From Pseudovibrio brasiliensis (GTDB lineage: Bacteria; Pseudomonadota; Alphaproteobacteria; Rhizobiales; Stappiaceae), in the NCBI RefSeq assembly GCF_018282095.1, contig NZ_CP074126.1:4438341-4502340 (forward strand): a DNA stretch of 64,000 nt. Direction: 5' to 3'. The notes beneath the pieces were generated by a model. It did not search any database. It was not told where the DNA came from and was given only the letters and a program-made list of their open reading frames with translations. Both the position numbers and the translations under genes were made by a program. How positions within the stretch are numbered: the first letter of the stretch is position 1; each line of letters begins with the position of its first letter. Shown here one piece after another: positions 27,734 through 36,633 of the stretch.

Positions 27734-28339
27734 ATGACGACTACCGATTTCAGAGACAGGCTCTATGAACTATACCGCCCACCAAGCGACCATTTTACGT
27801 TTGTCGATGTTCCCGACATGCAGTTCGCTGTGATTGATGGTGATGGCAACCCTGAAGGCGAGGTCTTTGCCAAGGCAATCAAATGGCTTTTCACGACGAT
27901 CTACCCCATCAAACAGGATGCAAAGAAGCGGATGGGGAAACGCTTTGCGGAACCACCTTTGGAATGTCTGTGGTGGGCCGATGATATGAGTGACCTCATC
28001 CTTGGAAACAAAGATAAGCTGAAATGGCGTTTGATGATCGTCTTACCTCACTGGACCGATGACGCCCTCTTCCAACAAGGCGTTGAAACCGCAGTTGGGA
28101 GACTGGGAGAAAAGCCCACAACACTGCGCAGAGAAATCATGAAAGAAGGTCACTCAGTCCAAATCCTTCACAAAGGCCCCTATGAGGAACTTCAGGAGAT
28201 CAACACCAAACTCTACCGGGATTTCCTGCCAGAGCACGATCTGAAACCCAACGGCTTCCATCATCAGATCTATCTGGACGATCCAACTCGAACCGCATCA
28301 CAAAAGAGAAAGACCATCATCAGACAGCCAGTAGTTTGA
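27734..28339 (+). CDS. GyrI-like small-molecule-binding domain protein
   Basis: 201 residues. FVDVPDMQFAVIDGDGNPEGEVFAKAIKWLFTTIYPIK begins the GyrI-like (SHS2-type) fold, with PLECLWWADD and a C-terminal LHKGPYEELQEINTKLYRDFLPEHDLKPNGFHHQIYLDDP. That end is typical of stand-alone GyrI-like proteins, some of which hydrolyse or sequester cyclopropanoid or other hydrophobic toxins. Ribosome site AGGA sits just before the ATG. Its partnership with PadR suggests ligand sensing or detoxification. Confidence 0.85.
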   Translation: MTTTDFRDRLYELYRPPSDHFTFVDVPDMQFAVIDGDGNPEGEVFAKAIKWLFTTIYPIKQDAKKRMGKRFAEPPLECLWWADDMSDLILGNKDKLKWRLMIVLPHWTDDALFQQGVETAVGRLGEKPTTLRREIMKEGHSVQILHKGPYEELQEINTKLYRDFLPEHDLKPNGFHHQIYLDDPTRTASQKRKTIIRQPVV

Positions 28340-28503
28340 GACACAAACTCAGCGCAGAGCAGAAAACAACCAGTCAACCTCCCCTAAGAGCTTCAGTAGA
28401 ACCGCACAACACAACTTAAGCTTTCCTAGGCGAAACTTTGCTAGGCTCCTGCGAAAACAACAAGAATGGCAGCGTCCCCAACCGCAGCCATCAGGAGCAA
28501 GAG

Positions 28504-29265
28504 ATGGCCACAACTGTCTTGAGAAATGCATCCCGCCAGCTTCTAACACTCATGTTAGTAACTGGGTTTTCAATAAGCGTACTCACCCTACCTGCTGCAG
28601 CTCAGTCAGATACATCAGATGATCAGGAGCAGGATCAGGTTCCTTCTTCAGACACGAGCTCAGACCAGTCCGATACCGACCAATCCCAACAGGTCCATCC
28701 CGGTTACTACAGTCAGGTGGACCAAAGCCTCGGCGCCCTACTCTCCATCTACGATGCGCCCTCAGAAGAAGCAGCAGTCATCGTGCAGTTGCCCGGCGAT
28801 ACGATCCTGAACTCCAGTGGTGAGGAAAAACAGATTGACGACACACGCTGGCAGCACGTCAGCATCGGGGAGATTGAGGGCTGGGTCCACGCAGACAAGC
28901 TGAAAGCCGCAGTCCCCATCCCATTCTCAGGCACAGATCTACCTGTTCTTGGCGTATGCGGCGGGACAGAGCCATCCTGGAGCATCGAGTGGAACTCCAA
29001 TGTCGTAACCTACTCCAACATCATCGGCCAGCTCCACCGCGTCCCCTTCCAGTCTGTCACTGCGGAAAATGACAAGAACGCAACGCTTTTAAAAGCAGGC
29101 GACAAAGGCATTGAGCTGCAGATGACCATCACCGAAAAGCAGTGCACCTTCACGCCATTGGACTCATTCGTCTGGGGCGAAGCCGTTGCCACTGTTACAC
29201 AGCCGGGACAAAAGCCAGTCACTCTCCAAGGCTGCTGTCGCCCCGTTTCAGATGGTTACAAGTAA
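28504..29265 (+). CDS. Secreted SH3-domain protein
   Basis: 253 residues from the ATG at 28504. A signal peptide (TLMLVTGFSISVLTLPAAAQ, cut after AAA/AQ) is followed by an Asp/Gln/Ser-rich linker (about 35-65). A bacterial SH3-like domain follows: LLSIYDAPSEEAAVIVQLPGDTIL, then TRWQHVSIGEIEGWVHADKLK (about 75-135). The C-terminal beta-rich part has two cysteine sites (VCGGTEP, LQGCCRP). SH3b domains commonly bind cell-wall peptides. AGGAG stands 7 bases before 28504; the longer frame from 28438 lacks this. Exact role unknown. Confidence 0.8.
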   Translation: MATTVLRNASRQLLTLMLVTGFSISVLTLPAAAQSDTSDDQEQDQVPSSDTSSDQSDTDQSQQVHPGYYSQVDQSLGALLSIYDAPSEEAAVIVQLPGDTILNSSGEEKQIDDTRWQHVSIGEIEGWVHADKLKAAVPIPFSGTDLPVLGVCGGTEPSWSIEWNSNVVTYSNIIGQLHRVPFQSVTAENDKNATLLKAGDKGIELQMTITEKQCTFTPLDSFVWGEAVATVTQPGQKPVTLQGCCRPVSDGYK

Positions 29266-29285
29266 CCAAGCCAGCCCACCCAACA

Positions 29286-29311
29286 AAAAACCCGGGTCGC
29301 CCCGGGTTTCA
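29286..29311. terminator. Bidirectional terminator
   Basis: Stem AAACCCGG with CCGGGTTT (about 29288-29295 and 29302-29309), A-run on the left and T on the right. Placed between the convergent SH3 and L,D-transpeptidase genes. Confidence 0.85.
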
Positions 29312-29334
29312 TTCGCTTCACATGTCACTCGTGA

Positions 29335-29946
29335 TCAGTTCACGATAACTTTAGCGCCAATGTCCACCTGCTCATACAGGTAGGAAACATCTTCGTTGAA
29401 CATACGGATGCAGCCTGAAGATACTGCGTGGCCGATGCTCCAATCTTCGGTGGTACCGTGAATACGATAGATCGTAGCACCTAGGTAAAGCGCACGTGCA
29501 CCCAGTGGATTGTCTGGACCACCCTTCATATAACGTGGAAGAGTGCGACCCTTTTTCGCTTCACGACGACGCATTTCTTCTGGCGGTGTCCAACCCGGCC
29601 ACTTCGCTTTGCGAGTGATACGCTCAGTACCATTCCACTCAAAACCTTCACGACCAACACCGATGCCATAACGCATAGCTTTGCCGTTGTCCTGCACGTG
29701 GTAGAGGTAGCGCTTGTCAGTATCAATAATGATGGTACCTGGCTTCTCATTTGTGCGGTAGGTAATCAGCTTGCGCTTGTATTTACGGCGCGCAGAGCTG
29801 GATGCCATGGCAGGAGTATCCGGGAAGATGTCCCATTGGCGTGTCTCTGGATTCCACAGCTTGCCCGCGCTTGCTGGTGCTACGAATACAAAGCTAACCA
29901 ACGTACAAATGACAGCAAATATTCCCTTGCGAAGATGTCCTCGCAT
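29335..29946 (-). CDS. L,D-transpeptidase (YkuD domain)
   Basis: 203 residues. Signal peptide (GIFAVICTLVSFVFVAPASAG), then a YkuD domain from TIIIDTDKRYLYHVQDNGKAMRYGIGVGREGFEW to the catalytic HGT...GHAVSSGCIRMFNEDV, with the Cys in SSGCIRM (about residue 181). Such enzymes make 3-3 cross-links in peptidoglycan or anchor lipoproteins to it, in the periplasm. A GTG at 29952 and an ATG at 29946 are both possible; AGGGGG lies 5 bases before the ATG, which is chosen. Alphaproteobacteria carry many paralogues. Confidence 0.92.
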   Translation of the reverse strand: MRGHLRKGIFAVICTLVSFVFVAPASAGKLWNPETRQWDIFPDTPAMASSSARRKYKRKLITYRTNEKPGTIIIDTDKRYLYHVQDNGKAMRYGIGVGREGFEWNGTERITRKAKWPGWTPPEEMRRREAKKGRTLPRYMKGGPDNPLGARALYLGATIYRIHGTTEDWSIGHAVSSGCIRMFNEDVSYLYEQVDIGAKVIVN

Positions 29947-30294
29947 CGTCACCCCCTGAAATTGGCAGTAGTCCCTGACCCTGCGGGACTTGTCGAATTT
30001 TAAAAATGAATCAGCACCGAGAAAGAATAAACTCTACCAAAAATTTTCTCGGCCCTCTGAGCTTCCATATGTTTCAAACTGAGACTGATTATCAACATCT
30101 GATAATCGATATCCAAGCAAAACCTCATTTCCGCGGGTCAATTGTTTCACTTTTTTGAAATTTCGCGAGGCCGAGCAAAATTTTCATCCAAATTCATCAG
30201 TCCTTATGCTGACAAAAAAATCCTGCCTTAGCCTAAGTCACAGGTAAACCTCCGAATGAAAGGGGCATATAATACGCTTAATGGGAGGCCTTAT
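29947..30294. other. Divergent intergenic region with dyads
   Basis: 348 AT-rich bases between the L,D-transpeptidase and the hydrolase. It holds AGTCCC/GGGACT (29970-29990) in the transpeptidase leader and a 21-bp inverted repeat at 30087-30107. No gene seen; a 13-codon in-frame extension of the hydrolase from 30256 lacks a ribosome site. Confidence 0.5.
30087..30107. promoter_or_regulatory. Inverted repeat GATTATCA-N5-TGATAATC
   Basis: Perfect 8-bp arms with a 5-base spacer (ACATC), followed by GATATC. It is composed of GATAAT/GATTAT hexamers, the kind that build Fur-family operators. It lies about 140 bases before the L,D-transpeptidase and 190 bases before the hydrolase. Which gene it serves is unknown. 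Confidence 0.45.
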
Positions 30295-31077
30295 ATGAAT
30301 ATCGATAGTATCCAAGATGTAACCTGCCTGCCTTTCACGGCCTTTGGTCCTGAAAGCGCAGAACCAATTATTTTCATCCATGGCTTTGGTGGTGACGCCA
30401 GCACATGGCGCAATATTCAAGTCCAATTAGAAAACAAACGCCGCACGATAGCCTTTGACCTGCCAGCCCACGGTCGCGCACTTGCAGACTTTGAACCGTG
30501 TAACGCTGTTGGCTCTGCCAAAGCTGTCGTGAAGTCTCTTGATGCATTGAAGCTCGATCGTGTCCATTTGGTCGGCCACAGCATGGGCGGCGCAATCGCT
30601 GCGCTGATCGCTATGCGCAGCCCGGAACGCATCGCAAGCCTCACCCTACTGGCCCCCGGTGGTTTCGGTCCGGAAATCAACGCCAAACTTCTACGCCGTT
30701 ACGCAGTCGGGCAAACCGAAGCAGAACAGCAGGTGTTGCTTGAGCAGTTCGTTGGTCTTGAATTCGAGCTTCCTAGAAAACTGGCCGATTACGTTGCCAC
30801 CCAACGTTCAACTCCAGGTGCAGCTGAGGCACTGAAGGCGGTTTCCGGACTAATTCTGGAAGGTGAAAGCCAGGGCGTACTGCCAACAGACAAGCTGGGC
30901 GAGCTACCTATGCCGATCAAAGTGGTGTGGGGCACACAGGACAAGATCCTGCCAACGCGCCAATGCCACAAACTACCGGGCCCAATCGCCTGCCATGTCT
31001 TCGATCGTGTTGGTCACATGGTCCACATGGAGATCCCGCAGGAAGTTATCCGGCTTATTCTGGAAAACACGCGCTAA
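30295..31077 (+). CDS. Alpha/beta fold hydrolase
   Basis: 260 residues from the ATG at 30295 (GGGAGG 6 bases upstream). IIFIHGFGGDASTWRNI gives the oxyanion HG pair, VHLVGHSMGGAIAALIA the serine elbow (about residue 99), Asp in VWGTQDKILP, and His in VFDRVGHMVHMEIPQ. The layout resembles the hydrolase-like C-terminal part of acetoin dehydrogenase E2 proteins and related esterases. Substrate unknown. Followed by a good terminator. Confidence 0.85.
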   Translation: MNIDSIQDVTCLPFTAFGPESAEPIIFIHGFGGDASTWRNIQVQLENKRRTIAFDLPAHGRALADFEPCNAVGSAKAVVKSLDALKLDRVHLVGHSMGGAIAALIAMRSPERIASLTLLAPGGFGPEINAKLLRRYAVGQTEAEQQVLLEQFVGLEFELPRKLADYVATQRSTPGAAEALKAVSGLILEGESQGVLPTDKLGELPMPIKVVWGTQDKILPTRQCHKLPGPIACHVFDRVGHMVHMEIPQEVIRLILENTR

Positions 31078-31081
31078 CAAA

Positions 31082-31106
31082 AAGCCCCCATCAAAGATGG
31101 AGGCTT
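31082..31106 (-). terminator. Terminator of the FAD-dependent oxidoreductase gene
   Basis: Stem AAGCCCCCATC with GATGGAGGCTT (one C-A mismatch) around an AAA loop. On the minus strand the hairpin is followed by GCTTTTTG. It serves the gene ending at 31161. Confidence 0.65.
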
Positions 31107-31118
31107 CGCTCATCAATC

Positions 31119-31150
31119 AGCGTGCCGGAAAACCTCTGGCACGCTTTTCT
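31119..31150 (+). terminator. Terminator of the alpha/beta hydrolase gene
   Basis: Stem AGCGTGCC with GGCACGCT (31119-31126, 31138-31145), 11-base loop, then TTTTC TC TTT. About 40 bases after the stop of the plus-strand gene. Confidence 0.75.
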
Positions 31151-31160
31151 CTTTCTGAAC

Positions 31161-32360
31161 TTATGCAGGCGGAAGCAGACCTTCTTTCCACTCCTGCCCA
31201 ATCACACGACGTGCCATCATATGTGAGCGCGGGTGATTGATGCTATCAACTGCGATCAGCTTACCCTTCTCCAGATATGCCACATAGAAGCTATCAGTAC
31301 TGGTATCGCCAACCAGTACAGCCTCGTCATACCCATTGGAGAGACCAGCGATCTGTAGCTTGATGTGATGCTGATCGGACCAGAACCACGGCAGCGGATC
31401 ATAATCATGGCTGTGATCATTTGCAGGATCCGTCAGGGCAGCAGCAACAGCCTTCGCCTGATCAATTGCGTTCTGCACGCTCTCCAGTCGAATGCTTCTG
31501 CCATAACGCTCTGAGAAGAAGCGAACACAGTCACCACATGCATAAACATCTTCATGAGATGTCTGCCCTGCCCCATCAACAAGAATGCCATCATCCACAT
31601 CAAGGCTAGCAGCAGCAGCAAGTTCTGAGTTTGGCGCAGCACCAACGGCAGAAAGCACCAGATCACATGGCAGTTCAGTGCCATCAGCAAGCTTCACACC
31701 TGTAACCTTGCCGCCTTCACCCTCAATGCTGGCCACACCAGTTCCGCAATGCAGTTCAGCGCCACGACCAGCATGCAGATTATGGAAGAAAGAAGATACA
31801 TCCGGTGAAACCACGCGCTTCAGCAAACGCTCTTGTGCTTCAAGCACAACGACATCCAACCCCATGCCTTTTGCAACAGCGGTCACTTCAAGGCCGATGT
31901 AACCACCGCCGATAACAACTAGTTTCTTGCCAGGGACAAACAGCTTCTTAATCAGCTCAACATCACCGATGGAGCGCAGCGTCACAACGCCTTCCAGATC
32001 AGCACCTGGCAGAGGCAGATCACGGGCGCGGGTTCCAGTTGCAAGCAGCAACTTGTCCCAGGTTACCGCCTCACCATTTGCCAGAGTAACGCTTTTGTTT
32101 TCCAGATCAATACGATCAACCTGTGCGTTCAGCTTCAGGTCAATGTTGTTCGTCTCATAAAACGCTTCGGGGCGAATGAACAGCGCATCAGGCTCCACCT
32201 CACCACTCAGAAACTTCTTGGAAAGCGGCGGGCGTTGGTAAGGCGGCTGCGGCTCGTTGCCAAGCATCACGAGCTCACCTTCATATCCCTTTTGTCGAAG
32301 AGTTTGCGCGGCCTGCACACCTGCCTGTCCAGCGCCCACCACAACAATCTTATTTATCAT
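31161..32360 (-). CDS. NAD(P)/FAD-dependent ferredoxin/rubredoxin reductase family protein
   Basis: 399 residues. FAD-binding MINKIVVVGAGQAGVQAAQTLRQKGYEG (GxGxxG), PYQRPPLSKKFL, the ATGTRARDLPLPGADL segment, NAD-binding VVIGGGYIGLEVTAVAKGMGLDVVVLEA (about 150), and YACGDCVRF near 280. The C-terminal domain with PWFWSDQHHIKLQIAGLS marks the putidaredoxin/ferredoxin reductase (oxygenase-coupled) family. It moves electrons from NAD(P)H to a small iron-sulfur or rubredoxin partner, which is not in the window. The ATG at 32360 is used; a TTG two codons earlier is possible. Confidence 0.88.
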   Translation of the reverse strand: MINKIVVVGAGQAGVQAAQTLRQKGYEGELVMLGNEPQPPYQRPPLSKKFLSGEVEPDALFIRPEAFYETNNIDLKLNAQVDRIDLENKSVTLANGEAVTWDKLLLATGTRARDLPLPGADLEGVVTLRSIGDVELIKKLFVPGKKLVVIGGGYIGLEVTAVAKGMGLDVVVLEAQERLLKRVVSPDVSSFFHNLHAGRGAELHCGTGVASIEGEGGKVTGVKLADGTELPCDLVLSAVGAAPNSELAAAASLDVDDGILVDGAGQTSHEDVYACGDCVRFFSERYGRSIRLESVQNAIDQAKAVAAALTDPANDHSHDYDPLPWFWSDQHHIKLQIAGLSNGYDEAVLVGDTSTDSFYVAYLEKGKLIAVDSINHPRSHMMARRVIGQEWKEGLLPPA

Positions 32361-32439
32361 TCTCAAAACCCGTATTAGCCGCAGAAAGACAGCACCTCAC
32401 AGCCGTGCTGCCTGCTTTGCTCAACAAACCCGTACCGCA

Positions 32440-32490
32440 AAAGCAATGTGGCGCTTAGCTCCGGTAAAAACCAGAGGCAAGCGCCACATT
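32440..32490 (-). terminator. Large hairpin after the chemoreceptor gene
   Basis: Perfect 12-bp arms AATGTGGCGCTT (32445-32456) and AAGCGCCACATT (32479-32490). On the minus strand it is followed by GCTTTTG. About 25 bases past the chemoreceptor stop. Confidence 0.7.
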
Positions 32491-32514
32491 TAAAATGATA
32501 ATTTGTGAAGATCT

Positions 32515-34545
32515 TTAGGCAGCACGCACTTTTTCAAGGAATGCACCAACAGTGTTGTTGATGTGGTCAGCCTGACGAGAAAGCGCATCCGCCAGATCAG
32601 AGACCGTACCTCCGGTGCTGCGTGCGTTATTAGAGGCATTTTCAACCATCTGCATTGCACTAGCCCCTTCCTGCGAGCTCTGCGTTGCATTCGCCACATT
32701 CTCTGTAATCGACTGAATCGCAGCATTCTGCTGCTCAACAGAAACTGCAACAGCCGCCGCGATTTGGCTCATCTCATGAATAACATCACTTACATCACCA
32801 ATTGCCCCAACAGCCTCTGCGGAAGCTTCCTGAATAGAGCCCACTTGCTGTGCAATCTCTTCAGTTGCCTGAGATGTTTGGTTCGCCAGCATCTTCACTT
32901 CAGAGGCAACTACCGCAAAGCCCTTGCCGTGCTCACCTGCACGCGCCGCTTCAATGGTCGCATTCAGCGCAAGAAGGTTGGTCTGGTTTGCAATGTCACG
33001 GATAAGGCCAACTGCCTCACCAATACGGTTGGCCGCATCACTTAGCAGACTCATAGTCTCAGCAGTTGCCTTGGAACCTTCAACAGCACGGTCAGCAACA
33101 CGCGTGGACTGTTCAGCCTGCCCGGCAATCTCGTTGATGGACATAGCCAATTCTTCAGTCGCAGCAGACGCACTGGAAACATTCTCCGCAGCATTTTCAA
33201 CCGCACGGCCAGCAGACTCAGCTTCCTTAGAAACATTATCCGCAGCAGATCCCACATCATTGGAAGCTTCACCCAAGCCATCAGCAGCGCTGTGCAAGCT
33301 GTTCAGGGCCTCAGCAACGGTCTGTTCAAAGCCCATGATGAGCGTATCAACCTGCTCTGCACGTGCCTGCTTCTCGAAGTTTTCATTATCCTGCTGTTCA
33401 CGCAGCTTGCGGCGCTCTTCAATGTTGTCGCGGAACACCTGCAGTGTCTGCGCCATTGCAGAGATTTCTTTGCCGCCTTTATTGAGCGGAATAACAGCAG
33501 AAAGGTCGTTCTTCGCCAACAACGCCATGGCATTACGCAGCGCATTCAGATTGCGTAGAATGCCGAAGATCAGCAGCGAGCCGAGAATGAACAGTGTTAG
33601 CGCGATACCGCCAACCGCAATGCCCAAATAAAGGTTGGTCTGTTGAGTGGTTGCGGTCAAACGCGCCTGCGCATCATTGGCACCCTGCACAGCAGAGTCC
33701 TTCAAATCATTCAAGCGTGGCGGCAGAAGGTCGAACAGGTTCGCCAACAGCTCTGAGCTGGTTGCCCGCTTGTCGTAGGCCTTGGTGTACGCCTCAAACG
33801 CCTTTTTATAGGCCGCCATGTTGGTTTTGACCTTCTCAGCCACAGCCGGGTCGATCTGCGCACGGGGAATAGTGCGCTCATAGCGGGAGAACGCCACTTC
33901 AAAAGCGCCTTGAGAGTTCTGGCTCCCAGTGATCGCATAATCCAGCTGCGCGCGCGCCAGATCACTAAACGTATGCATCAACTTCAGCGTATTGGGGTCT
34001 TTGCTGCGTCGATGCTTCTGTTTTACCGCGGCTTCTGCCTGCGAAAGGCTAGCGGAAAGTTCTTTTTGCAAACCTCGGTCTGCATCATAGCCAAGCGTGG
34101 ACTGATAACCGTGCAGCATCTCAAATGCGCCGCTGATCGCGTCAATCGTGTCGCGTGCATCAGAAATTTCCAGGAAGTAATCCATGGCCACAGGAAGCGC
34201 ATTCAGCTCCTGCAGTTCTTTCTGCGCCTCGCCAACAAGCTCGTCGAATCGGCTCTTCAGGCTATCGCTCGGCACATTTTCATAATCTTTTTGGGTGGAT
34301 TGCAGGACACCCGCCGTAATGGCGATTGCCTGACTCAACTCAGCAAGCTCGGTGTAATCCTTGGACTGCTGGAAGGCGGCTTCCGTTTGCTGCTGGCCCC
34401 AAAGATAAACCAGTCCAACACCACCGAAACCGATAAGTGTCAGAATACCCAGTGTAATTGCCCGAAACCGAATACTTGCATTCCGGGTGGACGAGAAAAA
34501 TCTATTTCCCGTAGATGAAATAGCCCGCTTCCAATCTACTCGCAT
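32515..34545 (-). CDS. Methyl-accepting chemotaxis protein
   Basis: 676 residues. First membrane helix at about 30-52 ([24 protein letters not shown]), a long helical periplasmic sensor (about 53-300, possibly a helical bimodular module), and second helix [24 protein letters not shown] (about 305-330). HAMP (about 331-385) and a signalling domain with the hairpin tip [40 protein letters not shown] follow. It reports ligand state to CheA/CheW. No che genes are adjacent, so it is a scattered receptor. The ATG at 34545 follows AGGGG. The C-terminus lacks a CheR-tethering pentapeptide. Confidence 0.95.
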   Translation of the reverse strand: MRVDWKRAISSTGNRFFSSTRNASIRFRAITLGILTLIGFGGVGLVYLWGQQQTEAAFQQSKDYTELAELSQAIAITAGVLQSTQKDYENVPSDSLKSRFDELVGEAQKELQELNALPVAMDYFLEISDARDTIDAISGAFEMLHGYQSTLGYDADRGLQKELSASLSQAEAAVKQKHRRSKDPNTLKLMHTFSDLARAQLDYAITGSQNSQGAFEVAFSRYERTIPRAQIDPAVAEKVKTNMAAYKKAFEAYTKAYDKRATSSELLANLFDLLPPRLNDLKDSAVQGANDAQARLTATTQQTNLYLGIAVGGIALTLFILGSLLIFGILRNLNALRNAMALLAKNDLSAVIPLNKGGKEISAMAQTLQVFRDNIEERRKLREQQDNENFEKQARAEQVDTLIMGFEQTVAEALNSLHSAADGLGEASNDVGSAADNVSKEAESAGRAVENAAENVSSASAATEELAMSINEIAGQAEQSTRVADRAVEGSKATAETMSLLSDAANRIGEAVGLIRDIANQTNLLALNATIEAARAGEHGKGFAVVASEVKMLANQTSQATEEIAQQVGSIQEASAEAVGAIGDVSDVIHEMSQIAAAVAVSVEQQNAAIQSITENVANATQSSQEGASAMQMVENASNNARSTGGTVSDLADALSRQADHINNTVGAFLEKVRAA

Positions 34546-34710
34546 CGGAGACCCCTGTACCGATAAAATTACTAATAGTATTTTTAATTATTACTCACAG
34601 GTATAGGTTCAAATCGTTTAAAGATTACAAATAATGCATCGCACAAATGATTTTGTTGCTCATCCCACCCAGCGTCATGTGCCAAAGACGCTTAAAAATA
34701 AGACACACCA

Positions 34711-35583
34711 TTGCTCTCATTCACTAAGCTAGTTCCCATTATTTTCGTTTTGCTCTGGTCGACGGGTTTCATCGGCGCACGCCTTGGTGCCCCTTATTCT
34801 GAGCCCTTCGCCTTTCTCAGCATGCGCTTTCTGTTGGTTTTGCCGTTGATGGGCATCATCGTCTGGCTCTCCGGCAGAAGCTTCGCACTCACACGCAGCC
34901 AGATCATCCACGCAGTGATCACCGGCATGTTAGTGCATGGCGCATATCTTTCTGGCGTGTTCTGGGCCATCGACAATGGCATGCCAGCTGGCGTCACAGC
35001 GCTGATCACCGGCCTGCAACCCTTTATCACCGGCACCCTCGCTTATTTTCTGCTGAAGGAAGATGTCACCCCACGCCAATGGGCAGGCCTCGCTGCCGGC
35101 TTTGTCGGCATCGTGCTCGTCATCCTGCCAAAGATGGGAAGCGGTGTCGCGCAAATCCCTCTTTGGACGGTTCCGGCAGCCTTCGCTGCTACCCTCGGCA
35201 TTGCCTTCGGCACCACATGGCAGAAACGCCAGCCTATGAATACGGATCTGGTCACAGGCACCTTCTACCAGTACTTCGGCGCCCTTCTCATTACGCTTCC
35301 GCTTTCCATGACAGAGAGCTGGGAAGTCACTTGGTCTGGAGATCTCATCTTCGCATTGGCTTGGTTGGTGATTGTGCTCTCAGTCGGGGCGGTACTGCTG
35401 CTCATGTACCTACTTCAGCACGGCGCCGCCTCAACAACAGCAACTCTGTTCTATCTCACACCTGTGGCAGCAGCCATCGAGAGCTACTTCCTCTTCGGAG
35501 AAACACTCAACGCAATCCAGTTGGTAGGCATGGCAATCGTTGTGGTCGCAATCGCAGTATGTCGGCCAAAGCAGAAAGCTTAG
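34711..35583 (+). CDS. EamA-type DMT superfamily transporter
   Basis: 290 residues with about ten hydrophobic helices and two EamA repeats (LLWSTGFIGARLGAPYSEPFAFLSMRFLL at the start; TWQKRQPMNTDLVTGTFYQYFGALLITLPLS opening the second half). Such proteins export metabolites or amino acids. The start must be TTG at 34711: a stop lies 10 bases earlier in frame and the first helix follows at once. Divergent from the chemoreceptor across about 165 AT-rich bases. Confidence 0.88.
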   Translation: MLSFTKLVPIIFVLLWSTGFIGARLGAPYSEPFAFLSMRFLLVLPLMGIIVWLSGRSFALTRSQIIHAVITGMLVHGAYLSGVFWAIDNGMPAGVTALITGLQPFITGTLAYFLLKEDVTPRQWAGLAAGFVGIVLVILPKMGSGVAQIPLWTVPAAFAATLGIAFGTTWQKRQPMNTDLVTGTFYQYFGALLITLPLSMTESWEVTWSGDLIFALAWLVIVLSVGAVLLLMYLLQHGAASTTATLFYLTPVAAAIESYFLFGETLNAIQLVGMAIVVVAIAVCRPKQKA

Positions 35584-36470
35584 TTCTCGTCCTCAGCCTC
35601 TAGGCAAGGACCACCCTCAACACGCTGGTTCACGCGACGCACTCGCATCAGTGCCGCGTTGAACTCGCCGCCCAGAATAAAGATGACGGCTGTCAGATAC
35701 ATGAAGATGATAGCCGTCATTATACCAGCTAGACCGGCATACAAAGACACGTAGTTCGCCCACCGCGCCAGATAGGCACCGAACGCCGTGCCTGCCACAA
35801 TCCAGAGGATCATCGTCAGGGCAATCCCCGGCAGAACTTCAAGGAAGCGCCGTCGACCAGCCGGCAGATACATATGCGCAGCCAGCAAGGCAAACAGCAG
35901 CAGCAAAGATGTGATGCCATAACGAACGATGTTCGCCTTGTAGCTGAACTTCTCCATCACCGGCGCCAGATGCACGGCCCATTCCCACGCCAGAGGCCCG
36001 AAGACGATCAGGAAGGTGGAAACCATCAGAACAGCCGTGCCAATCAGCACCGCAAGAATGGATTGCGTCCGGCAGAAAAACCAGCTGCGGTTATCTCGTA
36101 CACGGTAGGCTCGGTTCAACCCAACCCGCATTGCTTCAACACCGTTCGATGAGAACCACAGCGTGACAACCACACCGAAGGTCAGCAAGTCACCGCGCGG
36201 TTGGGTCAAAACAGCTTTGATCTCACCAGAAACCGGTCCTGCCACACGCTCGGGCCAAACATCAAAGATCAGCTCTGTCGCACTTTGCGCAACTGAGTTC
36301 AGTCCAAGAAAACCAGAGAACGCTGCGACAAAAATCAGAAAGGGAAACAGAGCCATCAGAGATGACAGAGCCACATGGCTGGCGACAGCATAGCCATCAT
36401 CAGAGTTGAAATGCCCCAGAGCATCTGCAAGCACCTGATACGATTTTCCCCAAAGGCCGCGTTTCTTCAT
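35580..36470 (-). CDS. YihY/virulence factor BrkB family membrane protein
   Basis: 296 residues with six membrane segments. Family signatures: DDGYAVASHVALSSLMALFPFLIFVAAFSGF (about 22-52), LWFSSNGVEAMRVGLNRAYRVRDNRSW (about 103-130), and YVSLYAGLAGIMTAIIFMYLTAVIFILGGEFNAAL near the end. The function of YihY/BrkB proteins is unsettled; RNase BN activity once ascribed to the family was wrong. It overlaps the convergent EamA gene by 4 bases. Confidence 0.92.
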   Translation of the reverse strand: MKKRGLWGKSYQVLADALGHFNSDDGYAVASHVALSSLMALFPFLIFVAAFSGFLGLNSVAQSATELIFDVWPERVAGPVSGEIKAVLTQPRGDLLTFGVVVTLWFSSNGVEAMRVGLNRAYRVRDNRSWFFCRTQSILAVLIGTAVLMVSTFLIVFGPLAWEWAVHLAPVMEKFSYKANIVRYGITSLLLLFALLAAHMYLPAGRRRFLEVLPGIALTMILWIVAGTAFGAYLARWANYVSLYAGLAGIMTAIIFMYLTAVIFILGGEFNAALMRVRRVNQRVEGGPCLEAEDEN

Positions 36471-36633
36471 AAAACTGATCTGGTCTGTCTCTTCGTAAGT
36501 TTCAAGTTAGATAATAGGCCCGACTTCAAGAAATATTCATGAAGAAAGCTCCCACCTTTAGGGCATTGCACAAATACACATCCCATTTAAGTTTGCAGTG
36601 CACAATGACCGAATGGATTGAGGGAGGCAAGCT

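Noticed and set aside
28349-28549. 66-codon minus-strand frame before the SH3 protein
   Set aside because: Covers the promoter and signal-peptide region of the plus-strand gene; no support.
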